From: Microbacteriaceae bacterium
Lineage (GTDB): Bacteria; Actinomycetota; Actinomycetes; Actinomycetales; Microbacteriaceae
Length of the DNA: 33,997 bases
NCBI GenBank assembly: GCA_022487185.1
Contig: JAKVJE010000010.1
Location: forward strand, 1 to 33,997
Direction of reading: 5' to 3'
The translations under genes were made by a program, and so were the position numbers. The notes under the pieces were generated by a model. The model was not told the origin of the DNA, ran no database searches, and saw nothing but the letters and a program-made list of their open reading frames with translations. Positions 8,146 to 15,250 of the stretch are shown here, piece by piece (position 1 is the first letter of the stretch; the number at the start of each line of letters is the position of its first letter).

Positions 8146-8225
8146 GCTGCGGCACGCCGGACCGCTGTGGAAAGGGTTCCGTGCCGAGGCGTCTCCTGTA
8201 CTATGGGGAGCGTTGTTGCCGCAGC
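8146..8225 (+). promoter_or_regulatory. Long-range inverted repeat in the NlpC/P60 leader
   Basis: GCTGCGGCA (8146-8154) pairs perfectly with TGCCGCAGC (8217-8225), enclosing 62 bases that contain further short complementary segments. If transcribed it would form a closed multi-stem leader. A good -10 candidate, TACTAT (8199-8204), lies inside the enclosed region; if that promoter is used the left arm is not transcribed and the repeat has another role or none. No known riboswitch consensus was recognised. Confidence 0.3.
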
Positions 8226-8281
8226 TCATGCCTGTGATGGCGTGGCAATGTGGTGTTTTGGCATACGTTGAGGGAGTTCCA

Positions 8282-9016
8282 TTGGGCAGACACGCAGCCG
8301 CATCACCGCAGGGCCGGAGGATTGTTCCGTCGCAGGTTGTGTCGGCATTTCTGCCGGACACCCGCAAGTCTGTGTTTGCCGCGACCACGCTGAGCCTGAC
8401 AGGGGCGCTGCTCCTGACCGCTTCTCTTCCCGCCAACGCGCAGGAGCTTCCTGCCGCAAAAACCCACTCCGCGGCGGTCTCGTCTCTTCAGCGGATTGAC
8501 ACCACACAGACCGCTGCGTCTGGGCAGACCCTGAGCCGGACCGCCGTCACCGCGTCCGCGGCGCCCGTCGTTCAGACCGCTGCCACGCAGACTGCCGCCG
8601 CTGCCACGCAGACTGCGACCACGACGCAGACAACTTCGGCGCGAACTTCTACAACCACTACCACCACGGCCGCACCGGCCTCTGTGGCCGGGTCCTCTTT
8701 GCTCAGCACCGCCTACAGCCTTTCGGGAATTCCCTATGTCTGGGGCGGCATCACCCCGGCCGGGTTCGACTGCTCCGGGTTCGTGCAGTACGTCTTTGCC
8801 CAGCACGGGATTTCTCTGCCCCGGACCTCGCAGGCCCAGACTGCTGCGGGCAGCAGTATCTCCGTCGCGCAGGCCCAGCCGGGAGACCTGGTCTCCTGGG
8901 GGTACCACATCGGGATCTACCTGGGGAACGGCAAAATGATTGACGCCCCGCGTCCCGGTCAGACCGTCGGCGTGCACTCGGTGTGGGGCTCTCCGGTGTA
9001 CGTTCGTATCGGCTAG
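8282..9016 (+). CDS. Secreted NlpC/P60 peptidoglycan endopeptidase
   Basis: A 244-residue exported cell-wall hydrolase that would cleave peptide stems of peptidoglycan. It begins with a long basic n-region, a hydrophobic core (about 31-50) and a signal cleavage site after SLPANA (53/54). Residues 70-135 are a Thr/Ala/Gln-rich, low-complexity linker. Residues 136-244 are the NlpC/P60 domain with catalytic C164 (GFDCSGFVQYVF) and H209 (WGYHIGIYLG); D221 sits where the third polar residue is usually found. I chose a TTG start at 8282 because GAGGGAG lies five bases upstream; the frame is open further back into ideR but encodes nothing family-like there. tRNA-Arg follows 20 bases after the stop. 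Regulation may involve the structured leader upstream. Confidence 0.9.
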   Translation: MGRHAAASPQGRRIVPSQVVSAFLPDTRKSVFAATTLSLTGALLLTASLPANAQELPAAKTHSAAVSSLQRIDTTQTAASGQTLSRTAVTASAAPVVQTAATQTAAAATQTATTTQTTSARTSTTTTTTAAPASVAGSSLLSTAYSLSGIPYVWGGITPAGFDCSGFVQYVFAQHGISLPRTSQAQTAAGSSISVAQAQPGDLVSWGYHIGIYLGNGKMIDAPRPGQTVGVHSVWGSPVYVRIG

Positions 9017-9036
9017 TCGCGCCGTGCGCGGCCTTC

Positions 9037-9109
9037 GCCGCCGTAGCTCAGGGGATAGAGCGACAGTTTCCTAAACTGTGCGTCGCCGGTTCGAATCCGG
9101 CCGGTGGCA
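9037..9109 (+). tRNA. tRNA-Arg (anticodon CCT)
   Basis: A complete cloverleaf: acceptor GCCGCCG/CGGTGGC with one G-T pair, D-arm GCTC/GAGC, anticodon stem ACAGT/ACTGT with loop TTCCTAA (anticodon CCT, reading AGG), T-arm GCCGG-TTCGAAT-CCGGC and discriminator A. CCA is not encoded. It lies 20 bases after the NlpC/P60 stop and is flanked by a 14-base direct repeat (9000-9013 and 9165-9178). Confidence 0.97.
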
Positions 9110-9191
9110 CGAGAAATCATGCGGTCGTGTGCCACAGACTGGTTCGGGGCATCGGCTGGGCATCACGTTCGTATCGGCGCTGAACCCCTCC

Positions 9192-9728
9192 CTAGGCCCG
9201 TCTCCGGCGGCGCAGTGCGGCCCTCCAACGGATCGCCAGGTTGCGCCAGGCATCCCGCAGGGAGCGCGAACGCCGCCACTCGTGCACCGTCAGCCACAGG
9301 ATGAGTGCGTCGAGCACGGTCAGAATCGCCACTCCCACTCCCGGTGAGATCGCCAGCTGTGCGAGCTGGACCACCAGGAAGAGCCCCAGTGCTCCCACCG
9401 CCCAGGGGTAGGCGCGCCTGGAGCCGAAGAGCAGTGCCGTCACGATTCCAACTTTGACGAGCCCATGGACCAGGAGATATAGGCCCCAGACTCGGCCCCC
9501 GGGGGCGGCCAGCGCGGCGACTCCCGACCGGATCAGGGCGCCGACTGGGCCCGCATCCGCCCCCTGCCAGCCGGACGAGATCCACCGTCCGGCAGACATG
9601 AGTTGCGCCGAGGAGAGCAAGAGCAGGGGGATGCCGCCCAGCAGCTCGGCGACCCCGTCGACCGCCTTGCCGGCGATTCCCGAGACGTACAGGCCGTCGG
9701 CGATGAGAGAAGGGCGGATGGGGCTCAT
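9192..9728 (-). CDS. DUF2127 family membrane protein
   Basis: A 178-residue integral membrane protein matching DUF2127: about four hydrophobic segments, with the family-like GLYLLVHGLVKVGIV stretch in the middle and AYPWAVGALGLFLVVQL after it. The C-terminal 30 residues are strongly basic and probably cytoplasmic. The function of DUF2127 is not known. The ATG at 9728 has no Shine-Dalgarno but TAAAAA lies six bases upstream (9735-9740). The gene converges on tRNA-Arg, with 82 bases between them, and diverges from the next small membrane-protein gene. Confidence 0.8.
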   Translation of the reverse strand: MSPIRPSLIADGLYVSGIAGKAVDGVAELLGGIPLLLLSSAQLMSAGRWISSGWQGADAGPVGALIRSGVAALAAPGGRVWGLYLLVHGLVKVGIVTALLFGSRRAYPWAVGALGLFLVVQLAQLAISPGVGVAILTVLDALILWLTVHEWRRSRSLRDAWRNLAIRWRAALRRRRRA

Positions 9729-9734
9729 GGGGAG

Positions 9735-9740
9735 TTTTTA
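9735..9740 (-). promoter_or_regulatory. Putative -10 element of the DUF2127 gene
   Basis: TAAAAA on the minus strand, six bases before the ATG at 9728, with no Shine-Dalgarno. It fits the leaderless pattern seen elsewhere, but its last base departs from the usual T. Confidence 0.3.
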
Positions 9741-9854
9741 CTGCACCGGGCTGGATGCCCGCCGAATCTGCACTGCAGACTCGCGCCGGACCCGTGAGGA
9801 GTCTCCGTGGTGTGTCGGATGGGACCCATAGACTGGGTGGAGGGGGTACTGAAT

Positions 9855-10085
9855 ATGGGGAAGCAACGGAAATCACAGGCTCGTGGAGGGCTGCTCGGGC
9901 TCGTCTTCGCTGGAGCAGAGCGGTTCTGGGGACCGGGATGGCGCATCCTGGCGGTCCTCTGGGCGGCCCGGTTGCTGGTGCGTCTGATTCAGCGGGGGCT
10001 GTCCCGCCGACGTTTCACGGCGGAGGCTCGGGCCCGGGCGCGTGCGACTGCCCAGTCAGAGAGCGGGGCGGAGCGCCCTCGCTGA
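9855..10085 (+). CDS. Small single-helix membrane protein
   Basis: A 76-residue protein with a basic start (MGKQRKSQARGG), one hydrophobic segment around residues 28-45 containing WRILAVLWAARLLVRLI, and a charged Arg/Ala-rich tail. I recognise no family. The start at 9855 is supported by GGAGGGGG eight bases upstream; an earlier in-frame ATG (9807) would add 16 residues with no ribosome site. It lies 70 bases before the large helicase-like gene on the same strand, so co-expression is possible, though a separate promoter may exist (TTGACG at 10126-10131). Confidence 0.6.
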   Translation: MGKQRKSQARGGLLGLVFAGAERFWGPGWRILAVLWAARLLVRLIQRGLSRRRFTAEARARARATAQSESGAERPR

Positions 10086-10125
10086 GCGGGTGGGACTTCT
10101 GCTTCTTGGGCGCTGCGGAGTGAAC

Positions 10126-10155
10126 TTGACGTTCAGGGCCGTACTCTAGAGGGGT
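10126..10155 (+). promoter_or_regulatory. Possible promoter of the helicase-like gene
   Basis: TTGACG (10126-10131) is a near-consensus -35, followed after 15 bases by TAGAGG (10147-10152), or after only 10 by TACTCT (10142-10147). Neither pairing has ideal spacing. TACTCT ends eight bases before the ATG at 10156, so a leaderless start is also possible. AGAGGGG lies too close to the ATG to be a normal Shine-Dalgarno. Confidence 0.3.
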
Positions 10156-13100
10156 ATGGGTGAACAGCAGTCTTCCGATTCGCAGCGCCGGAATCAGATC
10201 TGGGCGCAGTGGCGTGACGAATGCGCGCGCCTCGGGGAGTTCCCCGGTGCGCTGCACTTCGACACGCGCCAGGAGCGTGCCCTGGATCTCTCGACGAGCC
10301 ATCCGAGCGGGTTCGCGCAGCTGCTCTCCGGGCGAGTCACCCAGCTCTCGAATCTGATCCGGGAGCCGACCGCCTTTGCGAAGGCCCTCGGGATCGCCCG
10401 CGACATCGAGTTCCGTGCTGCGGACCTGGCCGAGCGGCGTGGCCTCGACACGGTGATGGTGATCACCGGCATCGTGTCCTGGACCTCGGGAACCACCCGA
10501 TTCGGGGCCCCGATCCTGCTGCAGCCGGCATCCATCCAAGGGACTGGGCAAGATTTTCAAGTGCGTCTGGATGGCGCCCCCAGCGTCAACCCGGAACTGA
10601 TCCGGGCGCTTCGGGAGCAGTTCAACTCAACCCTCGATGCCGCTGGGCTGGTGGCCGCCGCCTACAGTCCGAATGCGTATCACCCCGAGGCCGCGATCGC
10701 GCGTCTGCGGCGGGAGTTCGCGCTCATGCCGCAGTTGCAGTTCGATCAGCGCCTCATCCTCACCACCTACAGCGATGCGGCGCTCCGGGCCTCGGAGCGC
10801 ACGCGTCCCATCCCCCATCCGGTCCTCGACGCGGTGGCGGATCTCCCGGGCGCGCGCGAGCACATCGCCCGGCAGTCGCGACAGGTGGAGCTCGTCACCG
10901 CCGATCTCCGAGATCCCGCCAGTGACACCCTCGTGCTCGATGCTTCGCCGGAGCAGGAAAAGCTTGTGGCCCAGGCGCGGTCCGGGGCGTCGTTCGTCGT
11001 CCGGACGGTCCCCGGGGCCGGAACCGTCCAGACGGTGGTGAACATCGCGGCGGAGCTGGTCCGCTCCGGACGCCGGGTAGCCGTCGTCGCGGGGAGCCGT
11101 GCCAGCCTCGGGCGTGTCCGGCAGCGGTTCAACCGCCTCGGCCTGGGCGGCGTGTGCGTGCGCCCGCGCCATCTGCGGTCGGATGTGGTGGCCTCTATCG
11201 CGCGGAATGAGCGGGTGCTGCGGGAATCGACCCACGCCCCGGATCCGGTCACCTTTGTGCGTCTCCGTGAAGCCCTGCTGCGATATCGGAAGAGTCTGCT
11301 CGAGGAGAACGACACCTTCGGGGTTTCCGTTGAGCAGGCCCTCAACGAGCTCGCCCGTCTTGCGGCGCTCCCAGATCCTCCCCAGACCAGGGTCCGCCTC
11401 GACGTCGACACGGTGCACCGGCTCTCTGGGGACCGGGGCGTCACGGTGCAGCAGCTGGAGCGGGCGGCGGCACTCGGGGAGTTCCAGTACGGGCCGTCCG
11501 ACTCCGCATGGTACGGGGCCCGCTTCGACCGGCCGGAACGGGCCCACGACGTCTGGGCCATCGCGAAGCGTCTCCATGAGGAGGATCTTCCGGCTGTGCG
11601 GGAGACCGCCATTCAGGTCTGTGCCGATGCCGGGCTCCGCACTCCACTGACCACGAGGGAGCTCTCCGAGGAGCTCGAACTCCTGATCGGGGTGCGCGGT
11701 ACGCTGGACCAGTTCAACTCCGAGGTGTTCGACCGCTCCTTGACTGAGGTGATCGAGGCGACCGGCCCGGAGGGCTCCTCCGGATTATCCAAGCGCGATC
11801 GGCGTCAGCTGCGTCAGCTGGCCCGCGAATATGTGCGTCCGGGGGCCCGCGTCACAGATCTGCATGGTGCGATGCTGCGCATCCAGGCGCAGCGTACCGA
11901 CTGGAACCGCCTCGTGCAACGGCATCTTCCACCCCGAGTCCCTGTTGGACTGCGTGACCTGGAACGGGTATTCACCCCGTTCGAGCCGGACCTGCGGGCC
12001 GTTGGGCAGCCGCTGGACCTGGGGCGGAACATTCTCGATATCCCATTCCCCGAGCTTGAGACGCTTCTGGCCTCTCTGACCACAGAGGTCGGGGCGCTCG
12101 ACAACCTTCAGGAGCGGGTCTCTCTTCTCGCCGGTCTGCGCTCGCAGGGACTCAGCGAACTGCTCACAGATTTCTCCGAACGGCACGTTCCCTCGGCCCG
12201 GGTGCGCGATGAGCTCGAGCAGGCGTGGTGGCAGTCGGTGCTCGGGAATCTGCTGGAGCTCGACGGCTCCCTGCTCAACGCAAACACGGAGGTGCTTTCA
12301 CACCTCGAACGAGACTTCATGAACGCCGATCGTCTGCACGTCCAGGGGAATGCCCGGGCCCTCCGGTCCGAGCTCGCCTCGCGCTGGGCGGGGGGCATCC
12401 AGGATTACGAGACGCAGTCCCGCGCCCTCAAGGAGGCACTGCTCGACCGTGCCCATCCCCTCACCGCGGGGCGTCTCCAGGAGGCTGCCCCCGCACTGAG
12501 CCGGATTCTGTCTCCCGTCTGGCTTCTGTCCCCGTACGCCTTCGCCGAGCAGATCCCGGAGGGGATGCATTTCGACGTCGTCCTCGTCCTCGATGCGGGG
12601 CAGCTCGGAATGGCCGAACTGGCGGTGCCGCTTTCCCAGGGAGACCAGGCGATCGTGTTCGGGGATCCGGCGCTGCTGGGGCCCTCCGAGTTCTCGCTCT
12701 CTCCCCGGGACGAGCCGGAGCCGTCCAGGGGACTGTCCGCGTTCGAGGAGCTGGCACAGGCCCTTCCTCAGCGGGAGCTCACCCGCAGTTATCGGTCCGG
12801 CGGGGGCGAGATCGCCGCATTGGTGAACGAGAGCCGATACCAGGGGCGCATTCGGGCTCTGCCGAGCCCGGGCGCATTCCTCGGCGAGCCCGTCCTCTCC
12901 AAGGTCGTGGTGGAGGATGGCGTGGGTGTTCCCGACCAGCGCACCGGTCTGATCGAGGCGGTGCCGGGAGAGGTCTCCCGGGTGGTCGAGCTCGTGCTCA
13001 GCGCCGCCAGCTGGCATCCGGATGACTCTCTGATGGTGGTCACGACCAATGAGCGCACGGCGGCGGCCATCCGGGCCGCGGTGCATCGGGAGGCCCAGGC

Positions 13101-13821
13101 GATGCCTGAGCTCGCGGGATTCTTCTCCCCGAAGCGGGCGGAGCCCTTCCTGGTGCTCACCATCCCCCAGGCCGCAACCCGGAGCCGGGAACGGGTCATC
13201 TTCAGCCTGGGGTACGGGCGGACTCCCCACGGCCGCATGCTGAACCAGTTCGGCCCGATCACGCCCGACGAGGCGGGAGAGCGGATGCTGACGACTGTCC
13301 TGACCCGCGCCCGGCGGCATCTCACAGTGGTGACCTGCTTCCGAGACGAGGACATCGTGGTGGATCGACTCCAGGGCGGGGCCCGAATGCTCGGACGTTT
13401 CCTCAAGGAGCCTCCGGCATTTGATCGGGCGGGGCAGAACGCCCGCACCCAGCCGATGCTCGACGATCTGGGGCGTCGCCTGCAGCGTCTCGGCCTGGAA
13501 GTGACCCCGGCGTATCGAGGGGTTGGGCTGGCTGTTCGGACTCCGGATGGGTCCTCGGCGTACCTGATCGAATCAGATGCGGACTTTGCCCGGGGGACCC
13601 TCCGCGAGCAGCTGCGGCTCCATCCGACGCAGCTGCGTCGCATGGGCTGGGGCTTCATGCGCGTCTACAGCTTTGAGCTGTTCAGCGATCCGCAGACCGT
13701 CGCCCAGACCATCATGGGCGCCCTGGCCCCCGCCCCGGCGGCTGAATCGGCCGAGGCGCCTGACGGATCGGCGTCTGCGGTCTCGGCATCCGGCGGAACC
13801 GCGTCCGGGGAAACCGCGTGA
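10156..13821 (+). CDS. SF1 helicase-like protein with degenerate ATPase motifs
   Basis: A 1221-residue protein with the architecture of the large actinobacterial SF1 (UPF1/DUF4011-like) helicases. The motifs align in order but key residues are lost. Walker A reads TVPGAGTVQT (284-293), with T290 in place of the lysine. Walker B reads FDVVLVLDAGQ, aligning L812-D813 with the Asp-Glu pair of FD[LV]VIFDEASQ. Motif III reads GDPALLGP (836-843), without its glutamine. YRS (879-881), the motif V-like region at Q1005 leading to VIFSLGYGRTPHG, and motif VI TRAR (1050-1053) are kept. Residues 1099-1195 resemble an MTES_1575/PD-(D/E)XK nuclease domain, but the core reads ESD (1139-1141) rather than ExK. 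ATP hydrolysis and nuclease activity therefore look unlikely; a structural or regulatory nucleic-acid-binding role is inferred. A 77-residue gene overlaps its stop (GTGA). Confidence 0.75.
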   Translation: MGEQQSSDSQRRNQIWAQWRDECARLGEFPGALHFDTRQERALDLSTSHPSGFAQLLSGRVTQLSNLIREPTAFAKALGIARDIEFRAADLAERRGLDTVMVITGIVSWTSGTTRFGAPILLQPASIQGTGQDFQVRLDGAPSVNPELIRALREQFNSTLDAAGLVAAAYSPNAYHPEAAIARLRREFALMPQLQFDQRLILTTYSDAALRASERTRPIPHPVLDAVADLPGAREHIARQSRQVELVTADLRDPASDTLVLDASPEQEKLVAQARSGASFVVRTVPGAGTVQTVVNIAAELVRSGRRVAVVAGSRASLGRVRQRFNRLGLGGVCVRPRHLRSDVVASIARNERVLRESTHAPDPVTFVRLREALLRYRKSLLEENDTFGVSVEQALNELARLAALPDPPQTRVRLDVDTVHRLSGDRGVTVQQLERAAALGEFQYGPSDSAWYGARFDRPERAHDVWAIAKRLHEEDLPAVRETAIQVCADAGLRTPLTTRELSEELELLIGVRGTLDQFNSEVFDRSLTEVIEATGPEGSSGLSKRDRRQLRQLAREYVRPGARVTDLHGAMLRIQAQRTDWNRLVQRHLPPRVPVGLRDLERVFTPFEPDLRAVGQPLDLGRNILDIPFPELETLLASLTTEVGALDNLQERVSLLAGLRSQGLSELLTDFSERHVPSARVRDELEQAWWQSVLGNLLELDGSLLNANTEVLSHLERDFMNADRLHVQGNARALRSELASRWAGGIQDYETQSRALKEALLDRAHPLTAGRLQEAAPALSRILSPVWLLSPYAFAEQIPEGMHFDVVLVLDAGQLGMAELAVPLSQGDQAIVFGDPALLGPSEFSLSPRDEPEPSRGLSAFEELAQALPQRELTRSYRSGGGEIAALVNESRYQGRIRALPSPGAFLGEPVLSKVVVEDGVGVPDQRTGLIEAVPGEVSRVVELVLSAASWHPDDSLMVVTTNERTAAAIRAAVHREAQAMPELAGFFSPKRAEPFLVLTIPQAATRSRERVIFSLGYGRTPHGRMLNQFGPITPDEAGERMLTTVLTRARRHLTVVTCFRDEDIVVDRLQGGARMLGRFLKEPPAFDRAGQNARTQPMLDDLGRRLQRLGLEVTPAYRGVGLAVRTPDGSSAYLIESDADFARGTLREQLRLHPTQLRRMGWGFMRVYSFELFSDPQTVAQTIMGALAPAPAAESAEAPDGSASAVSASGGTASGETA

Positions 13822-14051
13822 GCCCTCACCCAGAAACGCAGAAGCCGGGCGGAGACGATCCCGACGGGGGGGCCGCTGCACTGCGCGCCTCGCGCGGGCG
13901 GCACCATCGGCGCGTCCGGCTGCCCGGGGGTGGGGTTCCGGTGCCAACTGAGACCCCACCGGAGGAGTCCGCCCAGGCCTGGGGGGATCGCCCCGACGAT
14001 GAGGACGCGTGGCTGCGAGACCAGGTACCCCCGCACTGGCAGAATCCCTGA
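13818..14051 (+). CDS. Small acidic protein ending in a VPPHW motif
   Basis: A 77-residue hydrophilic protein: Pro/Gly/Asp-rich and probably disordered for 60 residues, then an amphipathic acidic tail DDEDAWLRDQVPPHW. That tail looks like a short linear binding motif, and I believe similar small proteins occur next to this helicase-like gene in other Micrococcales, which needs checking. It starts with a GTG sharing four bases with the helicase-like stop, so translation is coupled. I assign no family. A strong hairpin follows 22 bases after its stop. Confidence 0.6.
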   Translation: MSPHPETQKPGGDDPDGGAAALRASRGRHHRRVRLPGGGVPVPTETPPEESAQAWGDRPDDEDAWLRDQVPPHWQNP

Positions 14052-14072
14052 GGGCACGACCCTGAAACGTAG

Positions 14073-14106
14073 TCAGGCGCCCAGGTCTGGGACCGTGGGC
14101 GCCTGA
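14073..14106. terminator. Hairpin between convergent genes (bidirectional terminator)
   Basis: TCAGGCGCCCA (14073-14083) and TGGGCGCCTGA (14096-14106) form a perfect 11-base-pair GC-rich stem with a 12-base loop. It sits between the stop of the 77-residue gene (14051) and the convergent mscL stop (14120). There is no U-tract, as often in Actinomycetota. The stem works equally on both strands, so it can serve both transcription units. Confidence 0.75.
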
Positions 14107-14119
14107 GCGGGGGACCGGA

Positions 14120-14539
14120 TCAGTTGCCGGAGGCGTGGGCTCCGGTGGAGGTGCCGGGCGTCTCTTCCTGCAGCATGGTGCGGATGCTCTTGAGGACCTC
14201 GAGCTCGCTCTCCTCGGCGGGCTTGACCGGATCATTGCGGTGCTGGTAGTTCTTCAGCTTGTTCATGGGGAGCACGATGAAGAAGTAGAGCGCCAGGGCG
14301 ACCAGCAGGAAGTTCACCACGGCGGTCAGGATTGCGCCGAGGCGGAACTGCGCCCCGTTGATGGTGAACACCCACAGTGCATTGAAGTCGGGCTTCCCGA
14401 AGATCGCGGCGATGATCGGCATGATCAACCACTTCACCAGGGCGGTGACCACCCCGGAGAACGCGGCGCCGATGATGACACCGACAGCCAGATCGATGGC
14501 GTTTCCTCGGGAGATAAATTCCCGGAAGCCTTTCAACAT
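14120..14539 (-). CDS. mscL: Large-conductance mechanosensitive channel
   Basis: A 139-residue inner-membrane channel that opens under membrane tension and releases solutes during hypo-osmotic shock. The N-terminus MLKGFREFISRGNAIDLAVG is the canonical MscL amphipathic S1 helix and start of TM1; the pore-lining TM1 (about 14-43) has AVGVIIGAAFSGVV, TM2 spans about 68-90, and the cytoplasmic helix follows (SELEVLKSIRTML). The length is normal. GAGAGGGG precedes the ATG by six bases. It lies downstream of the 5-formyl-THF cyclo-ligase gene on the same strand with a 47-base gap. Confidence 0.96.
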   Translation of the reverse strand: MLKGFREFISRGNAIDLAVGVIIGAAFSGVVTALVKWLIMPIIAAIFGKPDFNALWVFTINGAQFRLGAILTAVVNFLLVALALYFFIVLPMNKLKNYQHRNDPVKPAEESELEVLKSIRTMLQEETPGTSTGAHASGN

Positions 14540-14586
14540 GTATGTCCCCTCTCAGAGTGTCGTGCGGCACAGACCGCACGCACATC

Positions 14587-15228
14587 CTACCGAGCGAGTC
14601 CCCGGCTGCCCAGGAACCCCGGGCCGAACCGGACCAGGGATGTGGGGGTGACCGCTCCATCCACCGGGATGTCGGTGGGCTCCCTGGGGACGCGGGACAC
14701 AATTTCGGATTCCCGAACCACCGCTACCACCGGGGGCCTGCGAGCCATCGAGTGGAGCATCCGGTCGTAGTACCCGCCCCCCTGCCCGAGGCGATACCCC
14801 TCCCGGTCCACCGCGAGGGCGGGGGCGATGATCAGATCGACCGCATCCATGGCGAGGGGGTTCAGAATTTCGCCCACGGGTTCCGGAACCCCGAGATCAC
14901 TCATCTGTTCGGATTCCCCGTCGGCCAGAACCCAGTCCATCAGGCCATCGTGGCGGGGGATGGGCAGCAGCGCCTCGAGACCGTCTCTGAGGAGTGCGTT
15001 CAGGAAGATGCGGGTGCTCGGCTCGGTGGGACCGCTCAGATAGGCGGCGACCCGGTGGGCTCCGGTCGCCTCGACCAGGGCACGGAGCTGGGTGGCGAAT
15101 GCCGCCGCCTCCTGGGCGTACTGGGCCGGCGAGAGAGCCCTTCGGGAGCGCCGAATGTCGGTGCGCAACAGGCGCTTGGGGGAATCTGAGGGTCCGGCCA
15201 TGCCCCCCGAGCGTAGTCCGCCTGTCAT
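14587..15228 (-). CDS. 5-formyltetrahydrofolate cyclo-ligase
   Basis: A 213-residue enzyme that converts 5-formyl-THF to 5,10-methenyl-THF using ATP, salvaging folate. The hallmark GQGGGYYDR (about residues 157-165) gives the nucleotide/phosphate-binding loop, and KRLLRTDIRRSRRALSP near the N-terminus gives the basic ATP-contact region. The size matches the family (about 190-215). The ATG at 15228 lies six bases from TACCCT, consistent with a leaderless message; an alternative ATG at 15201 follows GGGGGG too closely for a good ribosome site. It diverges from galU with only 22 bases between start codons and probably shares expression with mscL. Confidence 0.92.
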   Translation of the reverse strand: MTGGLRSGGMAGPSDSPKRLLRTDIRRSRRALSPAQYAQEAAAFATQLRALVEATGAHRVAAYLSGPTEPSTRIFLNALLRDGLEALLPIPRHDGLMDWVLADGESEQMSDLGVPEPVGEILNPLAMDAVDLIIAPALAVDREGYRLGQGGGYYDRMLHSMARRPPVVAVVRESEIVSRVPREPTDIPVDGAVTPTSLVRFGPGFLGSRGLAR

Positions 15229-15234
15229 ATGAAC

Positions 15235-15244
15235 AGGGTATTGT
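15235..15244. promoter_or_regulatory. Overlapping divergent -10 elements (cyclo-ligase / galU)
   Basis: TACCCT on the minus strand (15235-15240) and TATTGT on the plus strand (15239-15244) share two base pairs. Each is exactly six bases from its start codon (15228 minus, 15251 plus), and neither gene has a Shine-Dalgarno. Both genes thus appear to be transcribed divergently as leaderless messages from one compact element. No -35 is recognisable. Confidence 0.5.
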
Positions 15245-15250
15245 GCGGGT

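Noticed and set aside
8131-8281. A cyclic di-AMP (ydaO/yuaA) riboswitch before the NlpC/P60 gene.
   Set aside because: Expected from gene context, but the conserved sequence blocks of that riboswitch are not present; only a long-range stem is seen.
7351-8436. An open frame extending serC upstream to 730 codons on the minus strand.
   Set aside because: The extension is antisense to the ideR-like gene, has no family similarity, and serC has a normal length from ATG 7350.
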